This document shows, piece by piece, positions 41,249-51,899 of a stretch of 64,000 bases of DNA. The stretch is taken from the NCBI GenBank assembly GCA_928724745.1, contig CAKMXJ010000019.1:496001-560000 (forward strand), given 5' to 3'. The position numbers were made by a program, and so were the translations under genes. Position 1 is the first letter of the stretch; each line of letters starts with the position of its first letter. Under the pieces are notes generated by a model, which was not told where the DNA came from, searched no databases, and worked only from the letters and a program-made list of their open reading frames with translations. Source of the stretch: Anthracocystis setariae. Lineage: Eukaryota > Basidiomycota > Ustilaginomycetes > Ustilaginales > Ustilaginaceae.

Positions 41249-41571
41249 ACGCAGTTTCTCAGCCCCGCCCGCACGCACGCAATTTCAAACGATATTGTAA
41301 GAAAAATGTAAACCAGCTAGCTAGCTCTCCAGTTCTCTCTCCTTGATGACCCGAGTCTGATCAGCAAATATATAAGTAAGCTTTCCGTGAATAATGCAGA
41401 GTCGGGCCTGTCGGAAATTTGGCATCCCGTTTCTGCACTTACTCCTTTTTTTTTTCTCCCAAGTTCGGAAGCGTTCATGCGAGCCAGCCAGATCGATTAA
41501 CATACTACTAACTTATATTGTCAGATTGGACCATCAAAGTATGGCATACAAAAAAAAAAAAAAGGAAAAAG
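41249..41571. other. Convergent 3' spacer OPT / PTA1
   Basis: AT-rich, with A and T runs near 41440-41570. It should hold both polyadenylation regions; no gene is seen. Confidence 0.6.
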
Positions 41572-44500
41572 TTACACAGCTGTGGCAGCTTCAGCGTCTG
41601 TTGGCACCACCACCGCCGCCGCCTCCTCCTCCTCTTCCGTCCCCGGTTCTGGGCCCAACATATCCATAAACGTGGCGAGCCTTGCACGATTTCCGCCCGC
41701 CTTTGCGGTCAAGTACTCGACCAACCCGGTGCGCAGATCGGGTTGCCGCCCCACCACCTCCCTGAGCTGCTCTTTGGGCAGCTGAATCAACGCGCCAAAC
41801 GAGCTCGGGGCCGTCTGTTTAGCACATAGAATGAATCCATCCCACAGCGGAGCGTTTTGCCAGATCTTCTTGGTGATCAGCCTCGACAGCAGATTCCTCG
41901 CAACGTAGCCGGACAAGCTCTTGTACGTCGATACCGCCATGATGACGGTCCGCATGAACAGCATCGGCAGATTGGCATCCTCCGAGATCTGATTCAGTAC
42001 CGCAGCCAGCACTTCGGACCGATATACGTCGGTCATGCTGAAGCAGATCTGGATGGCCGCGACTGTGTTCTTGAGTCCAATCTCGCGCTCGGCATGGTGG
42101 AGCAGACCCATCAGCTCCACCGGCGTGAGCAGCTCGGTCTGTCGCACCCGCGGAAGATTCGAAGAAACCGATCCAAACCCTTGCGGCGGCATCTGTACAA
42201 TGCTCTGGAAGACCGACTTGATCAACGCCCGGTCCTCGGCCGCGCGTGACGCCAGGATGGTCACCACCTTGGGCAGACGCTTCATGATCTCGGCCTTGTC
42301 CAAGTCCGCCATGATCGGCACAAGGAAGCGCGGATCCACGTCGCGAGCGTCGACCAACTCCTTGACCAGCGACACAATCGCCGGCGCCCGGCTCTTTTCC
42401 GTGAGCGTCTTGAGAATGCACAGCGCCAGCGAGTCGGCGCCGTCGGGAAAGTTGCGAAGCAGCGTCAGCAGGCGCGGATGGTTCGGACCGAGCGCACGAA
42501 TCAGGTTGACAATGTGCGTTTCAATCGCCTGCTGTACGAATTTGGGCGTGCGCGGGTAGGTAGCAAAGATCTCGTCGAGCATGTCGGGGATCTTGGTGCA
42601 GAGAGAGAAGGGAAGCTCGACGAAGCGAAGCACATCATCGCTATTGGTGGGGTGCGTCGACTCTTCCTTGTCCTCTTCCACCTCCTCACCCTCTTTGCTT
42701 GCTATGGCATCTGTATCCTCCTCAGCCCTGGATCCGTTTGCTCCGTTCGCGGCAGTTGCGTCATCGCTGGACTGTGCCTGATCTTTGGTTTGTTCGGCCT
42801 CCGTCGGCTCCGAGGTTTCGATGAGGATGTCGAGGTTGCCGCGAGCGAAGGCGAGAATCGTGGCTTCCAACGTGCTGTTGGCAGTGGCGCATTGTTTGAT
42901 AGCAATGATCGCCCTCGCTCGCGTGCTTCTCTCGCCCGTCCTGGTCAACTGTAGTAGTTTATTTGCTGACTCTTCTCGAAGGGCAGGGCGCGAGATGCAA
43001 ATGTCCTGGAGCGTCGACATCCCGGCCACCATCTTGTTCTTGTCTTTGCTCAGCGCAGCGACGAGGTCAAGCACAGCGGGAGGGATCTCTGGTAGATCGG
43101 CCAGGAACTTGGCCAGCGATCGGTCCTTGGCGTCGATGCTTGGGATCCATGCTCGCACGAGCTTCTCCAGCCAGACTGGATACTGATTGTTGCTAGAAGC
43201 GCCGGAATCTGCGGCGTTCTTTCGACGTACGCGGTCGCAGAACCACTCCTCCGCCATCCAGGTGACTGCAAATCGTGTTCGGCGAACAAAGTCGGCCTTG
43301 ACGAATTCCAGCATCAGCGAGCGGATCATATCCGCTTGTGCTTGCAAGGTCCGATTTGGCTCGGCGCCTCGAACCACTTTTGTCTCGGTTGATGTCCCTG
43401 GCGGCTCGACGGGTGGTTCGGTGAAACCTCGTGTCGCCAGGCGAATGACCAACGAAGACCAGAGCGATTGGGTGCTGGAATCCGAGTGAGGGGTGGCTGC
43501 CAGTGCAGAGACAGCGGAGCATCCAAACTCGCATATTCTGGAGATGGTGTCTTTGATCAGCGAATCCGACTCGCTGACCGAGAGGTACTCTGGTGGTGCC
43601 AATGCGAAGTTCTCGATGACTGCCAGCGAGAGTTGCTCTTCATCCTCCTCCTCTTCCTCCTCCTCCTCCTCTGCGGATCTGCGTCTAGCGTCCCTTTCGC
43701 GGCCACTAGCCTCCAACGCCTCCAGGTCCTCCTCTGCCATGTCCATCTGTAGCGGGTCCTGGACCTCTTGCTCTTCGTCCTCCTTCTTGACGTGCTGCGA
43801 TGGTCCATCACCGTTCGACGCCATGGTGGGCGGTCGCGAAGGTGGTGGACCTGGAGCAGGACCAGGCGGTGGTGGCATCGAGGATCGGGCCGCAGATGCT
43901 TCTGGTTGTTCTGGTGCATCTGGCGGCAGATTGGCTCGCATGTTGGCGATAGCATTGTGCAGATCGTGGTCGGAGAGCGCCTGGAGGTTGGCGATGATGA
44001 GGTCGATGACAAGGGCCATCGGAAGCGTCTTGACATCGAAGGCGGCCAACGGATTGCGGTCGACGCCTCCGGTCGTTCGAACAGAGGCAGTGCGGAAAGC
44101 CTCGCCCGCAGCTCGGTCGCTCTCTGGTGAAGTGGTATCCTGTGCTGGGCCCGTGCGCTCCGTCTTGATCTTCTTGGGTTCTTCGAGCCTGTCGTCGATT
44201 CGTTCGCGCTTGCGCCTGGCTTCTGCCTCCTTTTCAGCCTGGTACGCCTTGGCGGCTTCTTCCATACGCCGTTGCTGCGCCTCAAGTGCCTTGGTAATCG
44301 AGGCTGTTTCTGGTCCAGCGAGCTGATTGCGAACAAAGTGCAAATAGAAGATTCGCACTGTCTTTTCAACATTGCGGACTTGCGTGTGCGAGAGGCTACC
44401 GAGGCTGTCGGGAGTCCATGTCGCCATTGCACGTAGCACGACGCTGCCGAGCTGTGGTCGCGCTTTAGCGAGCACCGTCAGCGAATTGACGGAGGCCATG

Positions 44501-45177
44501 ATCAGATCGACCACGTCGCCGGTGAAGATCAAGGTGACAATCTGAGCGAACAGACGATTTGCCTCTTCTTCGAGGTTGGCAGCATGGAGGAAAGGGTGAG
44601 ATGAGGGAATGGTCGAGAGGCTGACATCGTTCTTGAGCTGCGCTCGGGGGTCGGTGGAGCCACGCGACTGGACCTGCACGATGCGCTGGTAGCCCTTGAT
44701 GACGGCGAGCTTTGTACCCTGACTACCGTGGTCGAAGAGATGAACGACCTGAGCCTTGATCGTCTGCACGGTCTGCCACAGGTTCGTTTTGGAGCGATCG
44801 TTGCAAACGAGGCGGAAGAGGACAGGATACATGCTGGCGAAACATTGCGCAGCGATCTTTGTCAAGCGGGCATCCCTCTCCTTGATAAGGAACAGGATGG
44901 CTTCGGGCGCGTGGATCGCGAGGGTCGCCTTTGTATCTTGGGAGAGCGCAGGACGGCAGAAAGCAAGGTCCATCACTTGGGCAATCCACGTTCGTATCGA
45001 AGAGCCTGACTTGGGCAGGAGGGAGATGAGCGATGGAAGCAGGATAGGAATGTTGCCTGGCTGGATCTTGAGAAGGTGGTAGAGCTCGGAGAGATGGTGG
45101 GCTTCCTCTTGCTTGTTGGATGCGTTGAGCGCCGCGCTGAGCAGCCCGAGCGCGTCGGTATTGGACGGTGCTGCCAT
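41572..45177 (-). CDS. PTA1: Symplekin/PTA1 cleavage and polyadenylation scaffold
   Basis: This 1,201-residue protein has an N-terminal HEAT-repeat region (about 10-340) of the symplekin/Pta1 type, a basic linker (about 310-360) and acidic low-complexity stretches near 480-520. The conserved symplekin C-terminal domain covers about 1010-1165 (LTPVELMGLLHHAEREIGLKN..., then LWDGFILCAKQTAPSSF). Symplekin/Pta1 is the scaffold that joins Ssu72 and the CPF/CPSF cleavage factors in pre-mRNA 3'-end formation. It is longer than yeast Pta1 (785) and closer to animal symplekin (about 1,270). The last 25 residues are a Glu/Ala/Val-rich tail. The ATG at 45177 is the first in frame. The gene is intronless and divergent from VMA10. 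Confidence 0.88.
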   Translation of the reverse strand: MAAPSNTDALGLLSAALNASNKQEEAHHLSELYHLLKIQPGNIPILLPSLISLLPKSGSSIRTWIAQVMDLAFCRPALSQDTKATLAIHAPEAILFLIKERDARLTKIAAQCFASMYPVLFRLVCNDRSKTNLWQTVQTIKAQVVHLFDHGSQGTKLAVIKGYQRIVQVQSRGSTDPRAQLKNDVSLSTIPSSHPFLHAANLEEEANRLFAQIVTLIFTGDVVDLIMASVNSLTVLAKARPQLGSVVLRAMATWTPDSLGSLSHTQVRNVEKTVRIFYLHFVRNQLAGPETASITKALEAQQRRMEEAAKAYQAEKEAEARRKRERIDDRLEEPKKIKTERTGPAQDTTSPESDRAAGEAFRTASVRTTGGVDRNPLAAFDVKTLPMALVIDLIIANLQALSDHDLHNAIANMRANLPPDAPEQPEASAARSSMPPPPGPAPGPPPSRPPTMASNGDGPSQHVKKEDEEQEVQDPLQMDMAEEDLEALEASGRERDARRRSAEEEEEEEEEDEEQLSLAVIENFALAPPEYLSVSESDSLIKDTISRICEFGCSAVSALAATPHSDSSTQSLWSSLVIRLATRGFTEPPVEPPGTSTETKVVRGAEPNRTLQAQADMIRSLMLEFVKADFVRRTRFAVTWMAEEWFCDRVRRKNAADSGASSNNQYPVWLEKLVRAWIPSIDAKDRSLAKFLADLPEIPPAVLDLVAALSKDKNKMVAGMSTLQDICISRPALREESANKLLQLTRTGERSTRARAIIAIKQCATANSTLEATILAFARGNLDILIETSEPTEAEQTKDQAQSSDDATAANGANGSRAEEDTDAIASKEGEEVEEDKEESTHPTNSDDVLRFVELPFSLCTKIPDMLDEIFATYPRTPKFVQQAIETHIVNLIRALGPNHPRLLTLLRNFPDGADSLALCILKTLTEKSRAPAIVSLVKELVDARDVDPRFLVPIMADLDKAEIMKRLPKVVTILASRAAEDRALIKSVFQSIVQMPPQGFGSVSSNLPRVRQTELLTPVELMGLLHHAEREIGLKNTVAAIQICFSMTDVYRSEVLAAVLNQISEDANLPMLFMRTVIMAVSTYKSLSGYVARNLLSRLITKKIWQNAPLWDGFILCAKQTAPSSFGALIQLPKEQLREVVGRQPDLRTGLVEYLTAKAGGNRARLATFMDMLGPEPGTEEEEEAAAVVVPTDAEAATAV

Positions 45178-46215
45178 GATGCGAGCTGGTGGAGAGCGAC
45201 GACTTGGGCGGAAGAGGCCGAAGGCTAGCGAAAGGGCCTGATCGGAGCACTGCGCTGTCTGCTGTGATGCAGTTCTAGCGTCTGGAAGGCGGGTGTGCTG
45301 CGTAGGAGGTCGGCGGTGGTGGCTCAGCTGTGATCGTTAGCGAAGTGGACGACGAAATAGCATTGCCGATCCAGAGGTGCACTACGGTCGAAGCCAGAGG
45401 GACCGCTCGATGGGTAATCGCGGGTGTGCCGACAGTATCGTGTCTCGCAACGGTCTCTTGCCGAATGCTCCCATCCGTCGGATCACCCGGGCTGAGATGG
45501 CTGATGCTCGAAAGAGGGACGGAACCGTCGAAAACGCAAGAATGCGCCGTGGCAGCGCAAGTCCGAGGATGCCTCGAGATGAGTCGATGGCGGAGGCGCA
45601 AGGAGACGAGATGGGGTGAAGCACGGACGAAAAGAGGGTTTTGGTAGCAAGAGTGTGGAGCGTCGACGAGCACTCAAAATCGGATGGGAGTGTTGGCAGA
45701 TTTTGAATTGTTCTTGCGTGCAGAGTTTGTGATGAGAGTGGTCTGTGGACGCGGCTGGTCGCCTTCCCGTCGTGTGACGTTTCGCCTTTTTTCGCCCTCC
45801 TCCAATCCGAGCCTGGCCACTTCGAGTCAGCCATGCAAAGGCTTCAGCTCCTGTTTCTCTCACCGGCTGGCAACGGCGTCAACGTAAGATGAAGCCGTCC
45901 GAGCTGCCGTTGCTCCCGTCAACACCTCTGCAGCTGAAACGGTGGGATGGCCAAATGAAGGCGGGACCCAATCCCGTGCATCTCGAGATCTTGAGATGGG
46001 ATCGGGAATAATATCGGGCGGGCGAGCGAGCGAGCGACGGAGCGCACGGATGCACCAGGCAGAGTGGGTGGCATCGATTGGGCTTGCAGTTAACCCCTCT
46101 GAAAGCGCTTGAAATTCATCGCCTCCACCCCTGCGCTCGACCTCGCTTTCCATCATCGAATCTCGCTCGTCTTCACACCCTCGTCGCCAGAACTCGATCA
46201 CAGCGCCTTCACAAG
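45178..46215. promoter_or_regulatory. Divergent spacer PTA1 / VMA10
   Basis: About 1 kb between two divergent housekeeping genes. A short GCGA repeat lies at about 46018-46036. Open frames here have no recognisable domain. Confidence 0.55.
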
Positions 46216-46986
46216 ATGGTACGTGTCATCGCTGCCGGTACGGCTCACGTTCGAACGCATTCAGCCTACCTCTCCGCCAAAACAAGGACTAACCAGGCTC
46301 TCTGTTCTTTGACGTTCCGTTTCGCTTGCTCGACCGATTAGGCCGCGCAACAATCACAGGGGATCCAGACCCTCCTCGAGGCTGAGAAGGAGGCTTCTAA
46401 GATCGTTCAGAAGGCACGCACATGTAAGTTTGCGCAGATCAGATCGCGTAGCAGCGGATCGCTTCTATGACACTTGCTTCTGCCTCAACGAGACTCCTCG
46501 GCGTCCCAATATCGATCGGTGACTGACAATCAACCCGTCCACTGGCTTCCCTCTCGCCTATCTGTGCATCCAACCCTTCACAGACCGCACGCAGAAGCTC
46601 AAAGACGCTCGCAACGAAGCAACAAAAGAAATCGAGCAGCTCAAGGCCAACAAGGAGAAGGAGTTTTCTGATTTCCAGAAGGAGGTACGTTTGGACGCAC
46701 GACCTTGATCTGCTCGACTACCTTTGAGACAGGAGCTGATTCCATTTTGACCTTCGCGGCGCCCTCGTCGGTGTGACATGCCTTGCCTTTCCGCCGATCA
46801 CAGCACGAGGGCTCGACGTCCAGCTCCCAGACCACCGTAGACAAGGAGACCGAACAGAAGCTCGAAGAGCTCAATAAGGCCTTCGAAGCCAATCGCGACA
46901 AGGTCATCGAAAAACTCCTGGATCGCGTCGTGGACGTCAAGACCGAGATGCACAGGAATTTGCAGCTGAAGCAGCAGAAGGCTTAG
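46216..46986 (+). CDS. VMA10: V-type ATPase subunit G, four exons
   Basis: The coding exons are 46216-46218, 46342-46423, 46584-46684 and 46804-46986, giving 122 residues. Introns start GTACGT, GTAAGT and GTACGT and end TTAG, ACAG and ACAG; branch-like CTAAC and CTGAC motifs lie near the first two acceptors. The joined protein starts MAAQQSQGIQTLLEAEKEA, the conserved N-terminus of subunit G, and continues as a single charged coiled coil. Subunit G (Vma10) forms the peripheral stalk of the vacuolar proton pump with subunit E. Size matches yeast Vma10 (114). The first coding exon is only the ATG codon. Confidence in the splice pattern is high because all junctions keep frame and family sequence. 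Confidence 0.93.
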
Positions 46987-47578
46987 GCTCATCACGCTTT
47001 CGAGATCGGCTTTCGTAGTCCTTCGTACTCGGAAGAGTCTCGCTTGGTGTTTCTGACGCCGGCTGCTGCCATGTTTCGCTTGTAAGCTGCTTGTTTAGTA
47101 CACATGTAGATCGATATCATGTCGTCTTTTCTCCTTCCATTTGTCCCTGGTCAAAGCCCGATCGTGTGTGCTCGCTGTTCTTGAAGCCAAGATCCAAGCT
47201 CTGCCGTTCGTTTTCAGAACACGTCCGAAGTCGGAAGGGCGTGCCTCTTCCAACATCGGAGTCAGCTCCGTGAGATCTTTGGGGTCGAATGCTCGTTATC
47301 ACATCTCTTCCCAACGTGCCCTTGCCCTTCCCCGCCTTTGGACTCAAACACTGCCTACAACTTGTCTCGGACCTTCTAAAGCTACTACGACGGGTCCGTT
47401 TCCGCGCATTCTAGGTACTGTATGCAAATATTGGCGCGTGATCAGCATGATTTTCTGCTGCTTTGGTCGCCATCACTTACATTTTACATATACAATATGT
47501 TTATATATATCCAGCACTCAGTTTACAGTATATATGTGCTGTCCCCACTCTCGTAATCTAAGAAAGTAAACATCTCCA
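46987..47578. other. VMA10 3' region up to tRNA-Lys
   Basis: This stretch should hold the VMA10 3' UTR and, near its end, an AT-rich region upstream of the tRNA. No further gene is seen. Confidence 0.55.
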
Positions 47579-47703
47579 TCCCGATTAGCTCAGTCGGTAG
47601 AGCGTCAGACTTTTAAGGTTACGTGATCTTTGCGTAATCATGGGTTTCCGAGGTTGCCTCGGGGTTTATCTGAATGTCAGGGGTTCGAGCCCCCTATTGG
47701 GAG
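47579..47703 (+). tRNA. tRNA-Lys (anticodon TTT) with 52-nt intron
   Basis: The acceptor stem pairs TCCCGAT with ATTGGGA; D arm TAGCTCAGTCGGTAGAGC and T arm GGGGTTCGAGCCCC are canonical. The anticodon stem TCAGA/TCTGA holds the loop C-T-TTT-A-A, with anticodon at 47612-47614. An intron of 52 nt at 47616-47667 sits after position 37, the normal eukaryotic place. The mature length is 73 before CCA addition. The intron contains an internal hairpin-like CCGAGG...CCTCGG. Confidence 0.95.
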
Positions 47704-47710
47704 TTTATAA

Positions 47711-47720
47711 TTTTTTTTTT
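47711..47720 (+). terminator. RNA polymerase III T-run terminator
   Basis: A run of ten T residues lies 8 bp after the tRNA-Lys(TTT) end. Confidence 0.85.
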
Positions 47721-48571
47721 ATCTCCGCTTTGTTGAGATGGCTGGGGCGCAGATGATGCACACGCGCTTCTCGATCTACGGGGCACTCCTTCGCCTACTT
47801 ACTCGTAGCGACAGCAGAGGTGACCGTACGACCGCTTTTTGCAAGGATTTCCGAGGGCTGTAAAACCTGCCGCTCAAAAGCGAGCTCACGAAATTACTCT
47901 CGCTGGATCCGAGATTGTGAACCCCCTGCGACATCCCTCAATTATTGTAACAATGATCGCGCCTTCCCCTCACCTACATATTGTGATGAATAGTTATGCT
48001 TTCGAATCGACGTAACTAAACGTTAGTTTTCGCCCAACACACGTACTGTACTGTGAACCGATTCCTTTCATATTTGCAAGCATCCCCAGCTCACGATCCA
48101 CACGACCGACAAAGTGGAAAACGACGGTCTTTGATTGCGAAGCGTGCTGGCTCTGAGGCTCCCGGCCCCGACCGCCGTACGCAGGCCGGTGGAGCGCAAA
48201 ACGAGCGAACAACAAGGCAGGCAACCGGGCGAGTCACAAAAAAAAACCCCGAGCAGGTCGAGCACTATAGCTGCGCCTATGACAGGAGAACGATGGTGAA
48301 GAGCAAGACAACATGAGGAGAGCTGAGAAACTAACCAAGACAGAGTGCGACAAGAGAGAAGAGGTGGATGATGTGGAAAAGGGCGTGTGCGCGCGCTCTC
48401 AGATGTGCACGCCGCTCACATGCCGCAAGAGCAAATCATCGTGTCACTGACGCCTGAGATACACGGGATGCCGCCGCCCGGCCTCGACCCGCCTTGATCT
48501 AGTCCATCCATCGCCTCTTCTCGGTTGCTTCCTCGTCCTTCTCACCGTCCCCCAGCACCCAATGACGCCGA
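47721..48571. other. Spacer between tRNA-Lys and the 664-aa gene
   Basis: No supported gene. A TACTGTAC motif lies at 48044-48051. The rest should include the 3' region of the minus-strand gene. Confidence 0.5.
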
Positions 48572-50566
48572 TCAATCCGTGCTTTGAGCGCAACGCTTTT
48601 TGCGCTTCTCGATCATGGGCTCTGGGCTCCTTTTGGCGATGACGCGCTTCTCGTCTCCCTCCTCCAGCACAACGGTCAGCTGGCGGGCTTGCGCCTTCGT
48701 GTCAAGCTCGTCTGCCGACCCATGCTGTTGCTGCGACCACGGCTCCTGGCAATGATGCTGATCCTGGTTGCCCTCGCCCCCACCGTCGTCCTCGTCGTCG
48801 TCGTTGAACCCACCACTTGGATGGTCGCTCCCATCCCTCGGCGCATCATGGATCGCGTGCCATACATTCAGCTCGATCGGCACCGGACCGTATTTCAGCG
48901 CACGCGGTCGTAGCTTGTCCAACATTTCATCCGTCAAGTCTTTCTTTTGAGCCTGTCGCTCCAACAGCTTGGCCGCGTACACCACCAGCTGCGCCGGCTC
49001 GGCGAGCATACACACTTTGCGATCCAGTTTCAAGTATTCGGCCACTTCTGGCTTCTGAATCTCGTCTGCCGCATCCAGCACCTTTTGGCAGATCGCGTCG
49101 TCCACGGCATCCTCGTTGGAGTGTGGCTGGTTGACCGAGTCGCGTTCTCCAGGCGAAGCGCCAAGGCTGTCCAACCAAGGTCGTACGGCGGCGGAAGGCA
49201 TGCCAGCCAAATCGACAAGTGGCTGGGACGCCAAAGCATCTTGACGACTACCACCGAGACCACCTTCCCCAGGACCACGACCAGGAGAAGGAGGCGTCAG
49301 CGGAGAAAGAGAAGTGCTGGAATCGTGCTGTTCGTCGCGCGTGCCTTGACCGACGCTTCTGCCATTTCCGTGCCCCCTTGATGGCTGATCGTCGTCGTCA
49401 GCCGGATCATCTGGTTCCTGGCTCGAAGTGGCCAAGATCGGTTGGTAGTAACGATCAACAAAGCGATCGACCACCTCTGCAGGCACAAGGCCGTCTCGAA
49501 GATGGAGAAGCGCGAGGTTGAGAGCAATGTAGGTCGTTTTGGGCGGAAGAGCCTGACTGGGGTCGGGATCGCGTTGCTGCCAGGCGGGCGAAGCCGACCA
49601 AGGATCGCCAGTGAATAGGCGATACGTGAGGTGCTGACCAGGCTCGGTCTCATGGTCCCAGTCGAGCTCGCTGACAATGGAAGCAACCCCCCAGATTGTG
49701 AGGCTGATACGCTGACAACGATACACCATGTTATGGCTGGTCTGGGCCAAGGCGCTGAGCACGTGCCTAGTGTTAATGGTGAGACGGTGAGCATACTGCA
49801 CAAGCACTTTGCGCAAGGGCGCCACGTCCGAGCCCCGGAGGAGATCGCGAAACTCTTGGCTGAGCATCAGCTGTCGCCAAAGTTGCAAGGCCCGTTCGAT
49901 GTCTTGAAAAGTGATATAGCTATCGTACTTGAATTCGATGAGGAGGGCAGTCTTGTACTGCTCAGCTCGAGCGTGCTCGGGCTGATAGACCAGCTCGATA
50001 TCGCTGATGGGACGAACCTCGTCGCCTTCCAGAAGGTTGGTGGGGAGAGCGCCTATCTGCTCGCGAAGAGCCGGATTGTCTCGCAACACGTCGAGAAGGC
50101 GACCGAGGCAGGCATCGCGAGTGGCCAGGGCGGGGACGGTTCTCTCGTGGATGATATTAAAGTGGTGGATGTTGGCCAAAGCGATGGCAATCGGCAGGTT
50201 GAGGGTAGCATCGCGATCGGGAGAAGAAGGTTCGGACTGCAAACAGGTGATTTGAGCTTTGGCGGCCTCGAGGAGCTCAAGAACGTCGTTGAGGCAGCAA
50301 TCTCGGACAAAAGCGACGTAGCTGGATTTGTCTGAGATCTCGGCGACCGAGGGAAACTTGCTTGTCTGAGCCAGCAATCGGTCCGCTTCAGGGCCGAGGA
50401 TGTGTCGAAATTCGGAATAGCATTGCTCGAATTTAGCCTCGAGGCTTCCTCCCTTCATCGGTTGGATGGTGACGGGTATGAAAAGGCGCCCGGTTGGCGT
50501 CACGGGTAGGGTTCTCGAGATGCGTCGCCCAACAATGTCAAACATATTGGCATCTCGGTTGTTCAT
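48572..50566 (-). CDS. Unrecognised 664-residue protein
   Basis: I do not recognise this family. Residues 1-360 look globular and mixed helix/strand; 390-460 are low-complexity (Asp, Ser, Gly, Pro, Gln); a second ordered part lies at about 480-570; and the C-terminus (about 580-664) is Asp/Gly/His/Gln-rich and ends basic (KKRCAQ). Codon use is like the neighbouring real genes and the frame is long and uninterrupted, which supports it as a gene. Within 187-215 the pattern ISDIELVY...ALLIEFKYD has acidic residues D189 and E191 followed by E211-x-K213 on a hydrophobic strand, which weakly recalls the PD-(D/E)xK nuclease core. No signal peptide or membrane helix is seen. The ATG at 50566 is the first in frame. 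Confidence 0.7.
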   Translation of the reverse strand: MNNRDANMFDIVGRRISRTLPVTPTGRLFIPVTIQPMKGGSLEAKFEQCYSEFRHILGPEADRLLAQTSKFPSVAEISDKSSYVAFVRDCCLNDVLELLEAAKAQITCLQSEPSSPDRDATLNLPIAIALANIHHFNIIHERTVPALATRDACLGRLLDVLRDNPALREQIGALPTNLLEGDEVRPISDIELVYQPEHARAEQYKTALLIEFKYDSYITFQDIERALQLWRQLMLSQEFRDLLRGSDVAPLRKVLVQYAHRLTINTRHVLSALAQTSHNMVYRCQRISLTIWGVASIVSELDWDHETEPGQHLTYRLFTGDPWSASPAWQQRDPDPSQALPPKTTYIALNLALLHLRDGLVPAEVVDRFVDRYYQPILATSSQEPDDPADDDDQPSRGHGNGRSVGQGTRDEQHDSSTSLSPLTPPSPGRGPGEGGLGGSRQDALASQPLVDLAGMPSAAVRPWLDSLGASPGERDSVNQPHSNEDAVDDAICQKVLDAADEIQKPEVAEYLKLDRKVCMLAEPAQLVVYAAKLLERQAQKKDLTDEMLDKLRPRALKYGPVPIELNVWHAIHDAPRDGSDHPSGGFNDDDEDDGGGEGNQDQHHCQEPWSQQQHGSADELDTKAQARQLTVVLEEGDEKRVIAKRSPEPMIEKRKKRCAQSTD

Positions 50567-51408
50567 CCTTCTGAAATTGGCGTCTCTACAGGCGGTGATG
50601 TAGGTATGAGCGTCGTCTCTGATCTACTTGTCGAGGGCAGGTGCAGGCACGCTGTGGGCCAACATGTTAGGCAATCGAGGCGAAAACAGGGAGCGATACC
50701 AAAGCGACAAGTCGATGAGCAGATGAGAGAGCAAGAACGGAGCAAACCAGCATCAGAAGTCTGTGCAGTGATCAACGAGCCAGCACAAAGAGGATAGCGC
50801 CAAAGACAAACTCACAAATGGCAACAGAATCAATGCGATGCACAAGAGGGGCTAGTATACGGTTTGCATCAGGCAATCCATTAAGGCCCAGTCGAAAAGA
50901 TTCGATGGATGCAAACCGCCCAAGTCCAATTGATTGCAGCAAAGCGTTGCCAACTTCGTCCGACCGGATTTGTTAGATGATAGGATGTTTTTCGGGTGTC
51001 AAAGATGCGTATAACCAGACTCGTCTGAGTTTGAATCCGAGTTGGATATGATGGTGTTGGTTTCAAAGGAGGGTGAAGAGGTTCCAACTGAGCTTTCAAC
51101 TCAGCTCGCGTTCCGTTCGCTTGGTCCAATTTTCAAGAAAAAAAAAAAAAGGTAAGCACGTGACGCGTGTATAAATGATTTGTACGCCATTTTCGGTGAA
51201 TAGGGTACAATAATGGCCGATGAACAGCAATCGAGATGGTGGTAGTACTCGAGCTCACGATCAGGCACACTCCGTTCATCGCCGTAAAAGTTTGATAAAA
51301 CCAGGTCTCCGAGGCCTCTATTTCCCAACATTCCCTTGGTGAAAACGCAAGTGGTGAAACCAAAACAAGAGCGTCTCCCATTCTTGCATTAGGAAAAAAA
51401 AAAAAGAT
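50567..51408. other. Spacer between the 664-aa gene and tRNA-Lys(CTT)
   Basis: It contains the upstream region of the 664-residue gene. I see no coding region or repeat of note apart from A-runs. Confidence 0.5.
51394..51405 (-). terminator. RNA polymerase III T-run terminator
   Basis: Twelve T residues on the minus strand, 3 bp beyond the end of tRNA-Lys(CTT). Confidence 0.85.
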
Positions 51409-51516
51409 CTCCCAACGTGGGGCTCGAACCCACGACATTCAGATAAACCCCGAGGAATCCTCGGAAACCCTTGATTGCGTAAGAGTCTGACGCTCTACCG
51501 ACTGAGCTAGCCGGGA
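51409..51516 (-). tRNA. tRNA-Lys (anticodon CTT) with 35-nt intron
   Basis: On the minus strand the acceptor stem pairs TCCCGGC with GTTGGGA. The D arm CTAGCTCAGTCGGTAGAGC and the T arm GTGGGTTCGAGCCCCAC are canonical. The anticodon loop C-T-CTT-A-A has its anticodon at 51481-51483. The 35-nt intron (51445-51479) sits after position 37. Its second half, GGGTTTCCGAGG...CCTCGGGGTTT, is nearly identical to the intron of tRNA-Lys(TTT) at 47616-47667. Confidence 0.95.
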
Positions 51517-51899
51517 TAGTACTGTGTGGACGAAACTTCCAAGATTGAATACATACATACTCAGACATAGAATGCCGGGACATCGGTTTGTCGACGGAAC
51601 CTTTTTTCTTTTTTTTTTCTCGCGACAACGTGCCTTCGTTGCCGACGAACGAACCTCGGCCAATGACAGAGACTAAGATGAAAGGAGCAGGCGCCTGCGC
51701 CTAGAGAAAGGGAACGAATTGTGAAACGGTGGAAGAGCTAAATGAACAGGAAGCGTGATCGTACTGAAGAGAGTGTTTCGGCGAGAATGCGACTAGGCGC
51801 TCGTCCACTACGACAAGCAAAGGTGGTGCTATCGAAAGAACGACAGCAATGATGTCTGACAGCATCCCATCGTCATGGCTGCTCATGAAGATGGCTTGT
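51517..51899. other. Spacer between tRNA-Lys(CTT) and the CAP gene
   Basis: No gene is seen. It holds the tRNA upstream region and the 3' region of the CAP-domain gene. Confidence 0.55.

Noticed and set aside
39923..41278. 451-codon open frame opposite the OPT transporter
   Set aside because: It is antisense to conserved transporter helices; no domain is seen.
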